64,000 bases of DNA from CAZRIE01 sp964600075 (lineage in GTDB: Bacteria; Bacteroidota; Bacteroidia; Flavobacteriales; Flavobacteriaceae). A program made the translations under genes and the position numbers. Location of the stretch: positions 1 to 64,000 of the forward strand of contig CAZRIE010000004.1 in the NCBI GenBank assembly GCA_964600075.1, given 5' to 3'. Position 1 is the first letter of the stretch. Every line of letters starts with the position of its first letter. Shown one piece after another: positions 54,843 through 63,831 of this stretch. The notes under the pieces are model-generated. The model saw nothing but the letters and a program-made list of their open reading frames with translations, did not search any database and had not been told where the DNA came from.

Positions 54843-54890
54843 AAAGCAGGACAGTACAGGATAGTTGCTGGTTTATTTTTTTTCATTTTG
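54843..54890 (+). promoter_or_regulatory. CAGGAY direct-repeat operator and -7 box for susC2
   Basis: CAGGAC-AGTA-CAGGAT (54847-54862) is intact in both halves. After 20 bp comes TCATTTTG (54883-54890), one mismatch from TAnnTTTG. The start codon is 134 bp further on, leaving a long leader. Confidence 0.7.
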
Positions 54891-55024
54891 CAATCGATTG
54901 TATTTATAATTTTAGTTGTTTCAAGCTATGATTTTTCTCTACAATATTATTGAAAGACAGAATTTTCGTCTGGAAATTTTGAAAATTGAATACGATTGCT
55001 AATTCAACTTAAATAACTATTCTT

Positions 55025-58000
55025 ATGAAGGAAAATTTCTTAAAAAGACATGAAAAGTGTCGGTTCACAATACGAAATGGTAAAAGACCGTTACGGTTCC
55101 TTACTTTTTTTCTTATGCTTTCCGGCTTCACATTACAAGCAGAGACTATATCTGAAAGCAACTTTTATGGTAACTACGACTTTGTACAAACACAGGAAGT
55201 AACAGGTACTATCGTCGATGAAAATAACACTGCGCTACCAGGTGCAAGTGTCATAATAAAGGGAACCTCAAAAGGTGCTGTTGCCGATTTCGATGGTAAC
55301 TTCACAATTAATGTTCCGGATGGCGCTACGAGTTTGGTCGTTTCGTATATCGGATACAAGACAATGGAAGTACCTATTCAAATAGGGCAAGCCATGAGTA
55401 TTCAAATGGAGCCCGATGCTTCACTACTCGATGAAGTTGTGGTTACGGGATATGGCTCTGTCAAAAGAAATGAATTTGTAGGAGCTACCTCAGTCGTTAA
55501 GGCCGAAGGACTAGTTGCATCCCCTGTAACTTCTGTCGAACAAGGCATGAGAGGTCAGTTGGCAGGTGTACAGGTAACCCAAAGCTCCGGGCAGCCAGGC
55601 GCAGGAATAAGTGTTAGAATCAGGGGACTCTCTTCTTTTGCGGGTGGCAACGAACCACTTTATGTAATCGATGGTATTCCCTTATTCAATGATGATGTTC
55701 GGGGCCTGAACGGTCTATCTTTCCTAAACCCAAATGACATTGAGTCAATAGAAGTACTTAAAGATGCCTCTTCGACCTCTATTTATGGTTCAAGGGCAGC
55801 CAACGGCGTAGTACAAGTAACTACAAAAGGAGGTCGAGCGTCAGACGGTGCCAAAATTACATTCAATACGTTTCTAGCTGCACAACAAGTAAGAAATAAA
55901 TATGATTTAATGAATGGTGAGCAATTTATCAACTATGCTACCGAATACATTACTAATGCAGTAAATTTCGATGCTGATCAAAAGGCAGCGGCACTTGGTG
56001 AATTGCAAACTGTTGGTAACGCGGAAACCGATTGGCAAGATGAGGTATTTCAAACTGGGTTCATGCAGAGTTATAATTTAAGTTTTACCGGAGGTAACCA
56101 AAATAGCAATTATTTTGTTTCGGCAAATTTAACCGATCAAACCGGGGTGGTTAAAGAAACCGATTTCAAAAGAATTTCCCTTAGATCTAATCTTAATAAC
56201 AAACTGAACGACTTCATGAACCTCAGTACAAGAATCAGTTTGTCACAAACTGCATCGAACGGATTTTTGGCGTCGAACGGTACCAATACAAGAAATCTTG
56301 GAAAATCTGGTATAGGATCCGTAATTAAAGCTATGCCAACGGCTCCTGTTTACGATGCCGAAGGTAATTTTGCCGGTGTGGCACCCTACAGTTTTAGCGG
56401 GGGTGATGTAGAAAATCCGGTAGGTATGACTAGAGCGTTGGATCGCAATAGGTTGAATAGGGCACAAGGGGTTTTGTCCCTTAACACAAAATTGGCGAAG
56501 AACTTTACTAACGTTACCAGGGCTTCGGTAGATTATATTGAAAGAAAAGGAGATTTCTATTCGCCATCTTATCTTACCGAATTGGGAAGTCAAGTGGCTC
56601 AATTAAGTACTTTTAAATCCACAAATACCTTATTGGAAAGCTTTTTCAACTATAATAAGACTTTTGGTGAACTGGAAGTAGATGCTTTGGCAGGAGCATC
56701 GATAAACGATATTTCAAGTGAGGATATTTTTCTTTCAGGTACTGGTTTTCCAGACGATATTTTGCAAAACAATGCCATACAGGCTGCTGCTACCTCTGCA
56801 ATTCCGGAAACATTTCTTACAGAAACCAGTTTAGCATCATTTTTTACTAGGGTCAGGCTAAACTATAAAAAGAAATATCTAATCTCCTTAGATGCCAGAA
56901 CAGATGGCTCGTCGGTATTTTCTGCAGGCAACAAATGGGCGGGATTTGGTGCTTTCGGGGCTGCATGGAGAATTTCGGAAGAAGAGTTTTTACAAGGTAG
57001 TAAAGTGAATGAATTAAAGCTTCGTTTTAGCACTGGATCAACAGGTAATCAGGCTATTCAACCCTATCAATCACTACTCTTAGGGTCTATTGTTTTGACC
57101 GGACAAACGGCTGGATCTGGTATTAGTGTAGGTCTGGCCCCCAATCTTCCCAACGGGAGTATTACTTGGGAAACAACAACACAAACGAATTTTGGTGTGG
57201 ACTTCGGACTAGACCAAAACAAATATCGATTATCGTTTGATGTTTATAAAAAGACTACTGACGATTTATTGGCGCAAGTACAATTACCGCCTTCATCAGG
57301 GTTCAGAAGTATCATTGATAATGTTGGAAAGGTAGAAAATACGGGCTTTGAAATTCAAGCAGGCTTGGACATTGTTAACTCTGAAAATTGGACTTTTGCG
57401 GTAGATGCACAGTTTTCTAAAAACGATAATGTCGTGGTTCAAACTAAAAATGGAGAAGATATTTTGTCCGGCGGAAGTAATGACGCTTCTAGAACGACGA
57501 CTATTGTGAGAGAAGGTGAAAGCCTTTTCTCTTTCTATGAAATCAAGTTTACCGGTATGGTAGATGGGCAACCCACGTATGAAGATTTTAGTGGCCCTGA
57601 TGGAGTTCCCGATGGTGAAATCGATGGCTTGGATCGGCAGGTAGTCGGCAACTCTTTGCCAGATTTTTCATATGGTTTCAATACCAACCTTAGATATAAA
57701 AAATGGAACTTAATTTCAAATTGGCAAGGAGTTTCAGGTAATGGCATACAGAATACGGTACTTCGTGATTTGACTTTGCCTAATTTAGAATTTAACAAAG
57801 TAACGAATACGAAGGATTTTTATCCCGCCACAGATGACATCGTACGGTTCAATTCTGACCGATTTATAGAAGACGGAAGTTATTTGAGAATGGCAAATAT
57901 AAAATTGAGCTATAATATCAATGTAGAAAAATTAAATTTTTTCGATGCAATAAATATCTATGCTAGTGGACAAAACCTTATAACTATAACCGATTATAGT

Positions 58001-58114
58001 GGTTTTGACCCAGAAGTGAACAGTTTTAGTGGCAACGACCTGAGACAAGGGTCTGATTTAGGGGCATACCCCACTGCGAAAACCTTCACCCTAGGCCTTA
58101 ATTTATCATTTTAA
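55025..58114 (+). CDS. SusC/RagA-family TonB-dependent transporter 2
   Basis: A 1029-residue outer-membrane transporter. After a basic N-terminus there is a hydrophobic signal (LTFFLMLSGFTLQA), then a regulatory-like domain (ALPGASVIIKGTSKGAVADF), a TonB-box-like stretch (LLDEVVVTGYG), the plug (SIEVLKDASSTSIYGSRAAN) and a barrel ending FTLGLNLSF. It is clearly diverged from SusC1, so the two pairs may take up different oligosaccharides. It is followed by susD2 after 11 bp. Confidence 0.96.
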   Translation: MKENFLKRHEKCRFTIRNGKRPLRFLTFFLMLSGFTLQAETISESNFYGNYDFVQTQEVTGTIVDENNTALPGASVIIKGTSKGAVADFDGNFTINVPDGATSLVVSYIGYKTMEVPIQIGQAMSIQMEPDASLLDEVVVTGYGSVKRNEFVGATSVVKAEGLVASPVTSVEQGMRGQLAGVQVTQSSGQPGAGISVRIRGLSSFAGGNEPLYVIDGIPLFNDDVRGLNGLSFLNPNDIESIEVLKDASSTSIYGSRAANGVVQVTTKGGRASDGAKITFNTFLAAQQVRNKYDLMNGEQFINYATEYITNAVNFDADQKAAALGELQTVGNAETDWQDEVFQTGFMQSYNLSFTGGNQNSNYFVSANLTDQTGVVKETDFKRISLRSNLNNKLNDFMNLSTRISLSQTASNGFLASNGTNTRNLGKSGIGSVIKAMPTAPVYDAEGNFAGVAPYSFSGGDVENPVGMTRALDRNRLNRAQGVLSLNTKLAKNFTNVTRASVDYIERKGDFYSPSYLTELGSQVAQLSTFKSTNTLLESFFNYNKTFGELEVDALAGASINDISSEDIFLSGTGFPDDILQNNAIQAAATSAIPETFLTETSLASFFTRVRLNYKKKYLISLDARTDGSSVFSAGNKWAGFGAFGAAWRISEEEFLQGSKVNELKLRFSTGSTGNQAIQPYQSLLLGSIVLTGQTAGSGISVGLAPNLPNGSITWETTTQTNFGVDFGLDQNKYRLSFDVYKKTTDDLLAQVQLPPSSGFRSIIDNVGKVENTGFEIQAGLDIVNSENWTFAVDAQFSKNDNVVVQTKNGEDILSGGSNDASRTTTIVREGESLFSFYEIKFTGMVDGQPTYEDFSGPDGVPDGEIDGLDRQVVGNSLPDFSYGFNTNLRYKKWNLISNWQGVSGNGIQNTVLRDLTLPNLEFNKVTNTKDFYPATDDIVRFNSDRFIEDGSYLRMANIKLSYNINVEKLNFFDAINIYASGQNLITITDYSGFDPEVNSFSGNDLRQGSDLGAYPTAKTFTLGLNLSF

Positions 58115-58125
58115 AAATATAGACT

Positions 58126-59583
58126 ATGAAAACAATATATTCAAAAACATTAATTTGCTTTCTATGCATAGGTTTGCTAGTTGGCTGTGATGATTATCTA
58201 GAGGAGACACCCATAAGCGAAGTGCTTTTAGAAGATGTCAATGCCTCAAATCTAAACTCTATTCTTACGGGTATGTACGAACCCTTGACAAGAAGTAGGG
58301 GCCGTGTATGGGAATCACATTTTTCAAGAGATTTGATGCTTCTAAACGAGAGTATTAGAGGGCGATCTGGAGGAAACCTATTGAAGAGCAACTATGAGCT
58401 CGATCTAATTAATGCGAATAACTGGTGGGTCACGCTTTACGAATCTGTTGGTCGTGCCAATTCCCTTTTGGCCGCATTGGAGGGCAGCGACATAGATCAA
58501 GGCCTGAAAGACAGGGCTCAGGGCGAGGCTTTATTTATAAGATCTTATGTATATTATAATTTGGTAAGGATGCACGGGGAAGTGCCCTTGCGGCTAGAGC
58601 CGGTGACAAATTCAGATGAAACTGGGCAAGCGTTGGAATCTGTAGACAATATATATCAACAAATTATCGGTGATTTACAGATTGCAGAAGGTCTTCTCCC
58701 GACCACCACTGACAAAGCTGGTTCACCTACGGCAGGGGCAGCAAAAGTAATGCTGGCCGACATGTACCTCACACGAGGTTCTTTTGCCGAAGCTGCGGGC
58801 AAAGCAAAAGAAGTGATTGATAATGCAGGCACCTACGGTTACGCATTGCTACCGAATTTCCCTGATGTATTCTCAGCAACTGCAGACACCCATGAAGAAG
58901 ATGTTTTTTCTTTGAAATTTTCGCAGGCAGTAGGCCTTGGTACTTTTGTTACCACCTACTGGGCTCCCCGAGGTAGTGGTTTTGCACTGAAGGGAGGAAT
59001 TGCCCCAAGGGGCTTGGAGCAAGGGGGTGTCTTTGAGGCATCTCCACTGGTTGCTGGCTGGGACGATAATGACTTAAGAAAACAATGGACGCTGTATAAT
59101 GAATTGTTGATAGATGGTGTCATGACCAATGTTCTCGGAAGTACTAATTACGAATACATTTTGGGAAAATATCGCGACCCGGGTAGTGTCGAAGAAACTG
59201 CAAGCGGTAATGACTGGCCCGCCTTTAGATATGCCGACGTCTTGTTGATTTATGCCGAAGCTGATAATTTGGCAAATGGCGCACCTTCCGGAGCCGCCTA
59301 TGAGGCGGCGAATCAAATCAGGAGAAGAGCTTATGGGTTGGATGTGAACACCGCTGACCCAACGGTTGATCTGCCAGCAGGGCTTTCCTCAACAGAATTC
59401 GACGAACTTGTATTTCAAGAAAGAGGTTATGAGTTTTTAGGTGAAGCAAAAAGGTGGTTCGATTTAGTTCGAACAAACAAGTTCGAAACTTTTATAACCG
59501 AAGCCGGGTCTCCATTACCAACGCAAATGTTTGCTCGAATTCCAGCCAGTGAACTATCGAATAATGACGAAATTGGTGAATGA
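58126..59583 (+). CDS. SusD/RagB-family glycan-binding lipoprotein 2
   Basis: A 485-residue lipoprotein (lipobox LLVGC, Cys21) with SusD-type features: RAQGEALFIRSYVYYNLVRM, AAKVMLADMYLTRG and the C-terminal FQERGYEFLGEAKRWFDLVR. It pairs with SusC2. A terminator with the TTTGAGTTAGTTTAGTTT lead-in follows about 75 bp after the stop, so transcription of this pair probably ends there. Confidence 0.95.
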   Translation: MKTIYSKTLICFLCIGLLVGCDDYLEETPISEVLLEDVNASNLNSILTGMYEPLTRSRGRVWESHFSRDLMLLNESIRGRSGGNLLKSNYELDLINANNWWVTLYESVGRANSLLAALEGSDIDQGLKDRAQGEALFIRSYVYYNLVRMHGEVPLRLEPVTNSDETGQALESVDNIYQQIIGDLQIAEGLLPTTTDKAGSPTAGAAKVMLADMYLTRGSFAEAAGKAKEVIDNAGTYGYALLPNFPDVFSATADTHEEDVFSLKFSQAVGLGTFVTTYWAPRGSGFALKGGIAPRGLEQGGVFEASPLVAGWDDNDLRKQWTLYNELLIDGVMTNVLGSTNYEYILGKYRDPGSVEETASGNDWPAFRYADVLLIYAEADNLANGAPSGAAYEAANQIRRRAYGLDVNTADPTVDLPAGLSSTEFDELVFQERGYEFLGEAKRWFDLVRTNKFETFITEAGSPLPTQMFARIPASELSNNDEIGE

Positions 59584-59658
59584 ACAGTACGGCGGTATCA
59601 GAATTAGTTTTTTAGAAGTAATATAAAGTATTTTGATTTTGAGTTAGTTTAGTTTTGG

Positions 59659-59690
59659 AAAAACCGGGAGTTTTTACTCCCGGTTTTTTT
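59659..59690 (+). terminator. Rho-independent terminator of the second SusCD operon
   Basis: A 13-bp perfect stem (AAAAACCGGGAGT, 59659-59671, with ACTCCCGGTTTTT, 59676-59688), a 4-base T loop and a T-run. It is preceded by TTTGAGTTAGTTTAGTTT (59638-59655), identical over 18 bases to the segment before the terminator at 26571. Confidence 0.9.
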
Positions 59691-59837
59691 TATTGGTAGT
59701 GATTAAATCTAAGCTAAAGCGACAACTATTCAATTTGATAAATTGCCCTTTTTTAAGTAAGGTTACACATTATAAGGCATTGCCCTTGCCTATGAACATG
59801 CGATAGTATATTTTTAATTACCTAAAAAATAAAATCT

Positions 59838-60311
59838 ATGTACCGGAAAAGTAATTTGATTTTCGCACTCATTCTATTGGCTGTAAACGTCGAAAGTATG
59901 GCACAAAGCGATGCTTCAAAAGAATATGAATATCTTCAAGCAGCCCAAACAGAAACTACAAAAAGGTATTGCCTTACGCTTCAACTCAAAGATGATCTAA
60001 AATTGATCGAAGAATACGAGAAACGGCATCGACCCGAAAATATCTGGAAAGAAGTTACCGATGGCATAAAAAAAGTAGGTGTGATCGATTCCGAAATCTA
60101 CAGATCGGGAACCCAATTGTTCATGATTCTAACAGTTCCCGAAGATTTTGATTTTGAAAAGCAAATGAGTACGTTGGCCGGACTACCCAGACAAGCTGAA
60201 TGGGAAGAATTCATGAGCAAATTTCAAGCATCTGACCCAAATGCGTCTTCAGCTGAAAAGTGGGCTAAAATGAAAAGGGTATTTAAACTAGCCCCAAGTG
60301 ACAAAGACTAA
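59838..60311 (+). CDS. Exported L-rhamnose-mutarotase-family protein
   Basis: A 157-residue protein with a signal peptide (residues 1-22, ending ESMAQ). The mature part resembles RhaM: EEYEKRHRPENIW keeps the Tyr60/His64 spacing of the catalytic Tyr18/His22, and QAEWEEFMSKF replaces the WW..FM segment with a single tryptophan. It could anomerise rhamnose, or a related deoxysugar, in the periplasm before uptake. It lies just behind the second SusCD operon but after its terminator, so it likely has its own promoter. Confidence 0.75.
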   Translation: MYRKSNLIFALILLAVNVESMAQSDASKEYEYLQAAQTETTKRYCLTLQLKDDLKLIEEYEKRHRPENIWKEVTDGIKKVGVIDSEIYRSGTQLFMILTVPEDFDFEKQMSTLAGLPRQAEWEEFMSKFQASDPNASSAEKWAKMKRVFKLAPSDKD

Positions 60312-60458
60312 CTCTGTTTTACCTTCAAACTAATAAGGTATTATCCATGAACCAGTGGAGGACGATTTTTGATAAATGATTTAGGTTTTCGATGGGCCAG
60401 AAACAGTCGGTTAATAGAAAGGTCTATTTGACCAAAGTGCACTTAAACAAAATTTGAA

Positions 60459-61637
60459 CTACCTCACTTCGACAATCATCGGATTGTTCAGTTTTTTAGA
60501 GAAAGTACTTACATAAGACTGCCATTCTTCTTTGGTTGTGAACTGATCACTTTTTTTCCATCCGAAACCGGCATAATAAACGGCCTTTTGATTATCAACT
60601 TTGAGGTGTGCAAATAGGTTACTTTCGTCTTTGCTATCCGTTTCATAATGTTCGTGGCCTATCATATTTTTATTTGGGACTACGATAGCCATGCCCAGTT
60701 CTGAATCTTCATGGGGTTCCCAATAGGTGACCCAACCTTCTTCTTGGTCGACACCGACGATACCATCTTTCTCATGCAAGGTTAGGCCTGCGGAAATCAT
60801 ATCGGCACCTTTTAGCCTAACCTCAAATCGGGAAAGGTTACTACCATAATCCAGTGAAATATGCTTCTCCTCTGATATCGTATTCCCGTTAGCGTCCCAA
60901 TCTGCATACGTCAACATAAAACTGGTGCGAATTGGGCCGTTATATAAGTTTTTCCAAGAAATAAAATTTTTGGAAATGTAGTATGTACTATCCACTTTCA
61001 TTGCGACACCCCCCACTCCCCTGCTTGGGCCGACATGAAAGTTATCCAGACCTTCGCCCGTATCTTTATGATAACTAACTTCACCTGAAAGTTCTTCTTT
61101 ATACCATTTGTTAATAATGGGATAATCAACACGCTTCAACCAAGCATCTATTCCACTGGAAAGGGTACCCCCTTTGACTTTATCTTCGACCATTTTTTGC
61201 GCCGTCGGGCCGTAAGTTCGAAATGCAACACGGTTGTTTTCCCATGCATAATCATCAGTGCGTTCGGGAACAAATCTTGAATAACAAGCTGGAATGCTAT
61301 CCGATGTCGTCGAATTATCCAATGTTACAAGTTCGAAAGACCGCTCCGCAAGTGCCCCAATTTCAGGTTGAAACAATACCATATCCACAATCCCATCGTC
61401 GTTAACGTCTACCGTCTGTGAGACAATTTCCTTTTTTGTTTCGGTATCGACAACCCCGTAGGTTAAGGATTTGGCACTAGCGATATCTTCTCCAGCAAGA
61501 GATTTTAAATCAATTTCTACCGTTTCAAAAGCCCTGGCGATATCCAATGGGTTTTTCACGGTAATTATCTTGTTTTCGGCGCAACCGCTATAAAGAACAG
61601 TTGTCAATAAAAGGCTGAGAATCAGTTTTGCCCGCAT
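60459..61637 (-). CDS. DUF4861-family lipoprotein
   Basis: A 392-residue lipoprotein (lipobox LYSGC, Cys19). The DUF4861 pattern is recognisable in AWENNRVAFRTYGP, GLDNFHVGPSRGVGGVAM and EEGWVTYWEPHEDSELG. The family occurs beside kduI and other uronate genes in Bacteroidota; its enzymatic role is not known to me. The start at 61637 is preferred over 61748 because it begins the lipoprotein signal, though the coding region would still overlap no more than the gap to kduI (10 bp). Probably the last gene of the uxuA-kduI operon. Confidence 0.8.
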   Translation of the reverse strand: MRAKLILSLLLTTVLYSGCAENKIITVKNPLDIARAFETVEIDLKSLAGEDIASAKSLTYGVVDTETKKEIVSQTVDVNDDGIVDMVLFQPEIGALAERSFELVTLDNSTTSDSIPACYSRFVPERTDDYAWENNRVAFRTYGPTAQKMVEDKVKGGTLSSGIDAWLKRVDYPIINKWYKEELSGEVSYHKDTGEGLDNFHVGPSRGVGGVAMKVDSTYYISKNFISWKNLYNGPIRTSFMLTYADWDANGNTISEEKHISLDYGSNLSRFEVRLKGADMISAGLTLHEKDGIVGVDQEEGWVTYWEPHEDSELGMAIVVPNKNMIGHEHYETDSKDESNLFAHLKVDNQKAVYYAGFGWKKSDQFTTKEEWQSYVSTFSKKLNNPMIVEVR

Positions 61638-61647
61638 AGGATTTGTT

Positions 61648-62487
61648 TTATCTGAGTTCCGTAATTTTCGCGACGTCCATATCGCTATAGTCCAGATTTT
61701 CACCTGCCATTCCCCAAATAAAGGTGTAATTCGAAGTTCCGGATCCACAGTGAATTGACCATGGGGGTGAGATTACGGCCTCATGGTTTTGCATCCAAAT
61801 ATGTCTTGTCTCCTGTGGCTGGCCCATAAAATGACAGACCGATTGCCCTTCGGGTACATCAAGATAAAAATAGACTTCCATACGACGATCGTGCACATGG
61901 GCAGGCATAGTATTCCAAACACTTCCGGTGTTTAGTTCGGTCATGCCCATTTGCAATTGACAAGTGGTTACTATACCGCCAATAATCATTTGATTTACCG
62001 TCCTATGATTAGCGGTTTCCAAAGAACCCAGTTCCAATTTATTGGCGTCGCCCAGGCTCACTTTTTTTGTTGGGTAACTGGTGTGTGCAGGCGCTGAATT
62101 TAAATAGTATTTTGCGGGCTTTCCTGAATCATCACTTTTAAAGATTACCTCTTTGGCTCCCCTTCCGACATAAAGTGCATCCTTATGTGCAAGGGCATAC
62201 GTTGTGCCATCAACCTCAACAGAACCGCTAGCGCCTGTGTTTATAATGCCCAATTCCCTTCTTTCTAAAAAATACTCGGCTTTCAAGGGATCGATAGCCT
62301 CTAATTTCAAAGGATTTTCTGGAACTGCACCACCGGCAATATAACGATCGTAGTGCGTATAGGTAAGATTGATTTTTCCTTTTTCCATCAAATTGGAAAT
62401 TAAGAATTCATTTCTCAGCGCTGTGGTGTCATATTGCTTAACAGCTTCCGGATTGGAAGCATATCTTGTTTCGTAAGATGTTGACAT
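61648..62487 (-). CDS. kduI: 5-dehydro-4-deoxy-D-glucuronate isomerase
   Basis: A 279-residue cupin-fold isomerase. Family hallmarks visible: FLERRELGIINTGASGSVEVDG, MPAHVHDRRMEVYFY with two of the zinc ligands (His-x-His), and ISPPWSIHCGSGTSNYTFIWGMAGEN with the final histidine. It converts 5-keto-4-deoxyuronate, the open-chain form of the unsaturated uronate freed by GH105, to 2,5-diketo-3-deoxygluconate. It lies 45 bp after uxuA. Confidence 0.95.
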   Translation of the reverse strand: MSTSYETRYASNPEAVKQYDTTALRNEFLISNLMEKGKINLTYTHYDRYIAGGAVPENPLKLEAIDPLKAEYFLERRELGIINTGASGSVEVDGTTYALAHKDALYVGRGAKEVIFKSDDSGKPAKYYLNSAPAHTSYPTKKVSLGDANKLELGSLETANHRTVNQMIIGGIVTTCQLQMGMTELNTGSVWNTMPAHVHDRRMEVYFYLDVPEGQSVCHFMGQPQETRHIWMQNHEAVISPPWSIHCGSGTSNYTFIWGMAGENLDYSDMDVAKITELR

Positions 62488-62532
62488 AAATGTTAGATTT
62501 TAGATATTAGTTAAGGTCTGGAATTTGAAAAA

Positions 62533-63726
62533 TTAAGAGAACAATACTTTTCGAATTCCGAATTCAAGGCCTCGTAATTCTGCAAGGCCTCGTAACCTTC
62601 CGATACCCGAATATCCGGGATTTGTTTTTTTACGAAGATCATCGAGCATTTTATGACCGTGGTCAGGGCGCATAGGCATACGAAGGTCTTTTCGATCTGA
62701 TTTTTTTCGTTTTTCCTGTTCGGAAACCAAGGCTTTCATTACTCCGAACATATCTACATCACCTTCCAAATGATTGGCTTCATGAAAATTTCCATCGGCA
62801 TCGCTTTCTGTAGATCTTAAGTGGATAAAGTGGATTCGGCTTCCCAGGCGTTCGACCATACCCGGTAAATCGTTGTCGCCACGAACTCCAAAAGAGCCAG
62901 TACAAAATGTCAACCCATTGTTTGGGCTATCCACGGCCTGAAATAATTCAACGATGTCTTTCTCCGTACTTACTACCCGAGGGAGTCCTAAAATAGGATA
63001 CGGTGGATCATCGGGATGGATGCACATCAAAACCCCAGCTTTTTCGGCAGTAGGAATGATTTGAGCCAAAAATTCAAATAAACTTTTTTTCAATTCTGCT
63101 GGGCCAATAGCATCATAAGTGGCAAGAATGGCATTGAACTCATCTAACGAATAGCCTTCTTCCGCTCCAGGAAGCCCGGCGATGATGTTATTTGACAAGG
63201 CAATTTTCTCATCTTGCGATAGGCCATCGAAATAGGTTTTGGCAGCCACTTTTTGTTTGTCGCTATATGATTCTTCGGCACCGGGTCGCTGTAACAAAAA
63301 CAATTCGAAAGCTGCAAACGCGGCCGATTCAAAACGCAGGGCGGTCGAACCATCTTCTACTCCATAATCCAAGTTAGTACGTGTCCAGTCCAAAACCGGC
63401 ATAAAGTTATAACAGACGATATCAATACCGCACTCCCCTAAATTTTCAAGTGTCCGTCTATAATTTTCAATATACTTCATGTAGTCTCCACTTTGGGTCT
63501 TAATGGATTCATGGATGGGTACACTCTCTACTACCGACCACGTGAGGTCTGTAGCTTCAATGGTGTCTTTACGCTTTTTAATTTCGGCTACCGACCAGAC
63601 TTCACCGTTAGGAATATGGTGCAGTGCGGAAACAATTCCTGTAGCCCCGGCTTGCTTAATATCTGCTAAAGAGACGGGGTCGTTCGGCCCGTACCATCTC
63701 CATGTTTGTTCTAAGGTTTGATTCAT
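62533..63726 (-). CDS. uxuA: D-mannonate dehydratase
   Basis: A 397-residue TIM-barrel dehydratase, the family's usual length. It begins TWRWYGPNDPVSLADIKQAG, with IVSALHHIPNGEVW close behind, and shows CIHPDDPPYPILGLPRVVS and FCTGSFGVRGDNDL. HFIHLRSTESDADGNFHEA and MRPDHGHKML provide the metal ligands. It dehydrates D-mannonate to 2-keto-3-deoxygluconate in glucuronate breakdown. With kduI it brings both saturated and unsaturated uronates to the same intermediate. Confidence 0.95.
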   Translation of the reverse strand: MNQTLEQTWRWYGPNDPVSLADIKQAGATGIVSALHHIPNGEVWSVAEIKKRKDTIEATDLTWSVVESVPIHESIKTQSGDYMKYIENYRRTLENLGECGIDIVCYNFMPVLDWTRTNLDYGVEDGSTALRFESAAFAAFELFLLQRPGAEESYSDKQKVAAKTYFDGLSQDEKIALSNNIIAGLPGAEEGYSLDEFNAILATYDAIGPAELKKSLFEFLAQIIPTAEKAGVLMCIHPDDPPYPILGLPRVVSTEKDIVELFQAVDSPNNGLTFCTGSFGVRGDNDLPGMVERLGSRIHFIHLRSTESDADGNFHEANHLEGDVDMFGVMKALVSEQEKRKKSDRKDLRMPMRPDHGHKMLDDLRKKTNPGYSGIGRLRGLAELRGLEFGIRKVLFS

Positions 63727-63831
63727 TTTCGAAAAAGCTATTGGTTATTCGTTAAGATTTATTTACATCTGTCTCACCAGTTGTAATGGAAAAGACAGTA
63801 CTTACTAATCCAAATACTAATATTATTATAT

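Noticed and set aside
63785..63805. GACAGTACTTAC upstream of uxuA as an operator copy
   Set aside because: It shares only the AGTA spacer; neither CAGGAY half-site is present.
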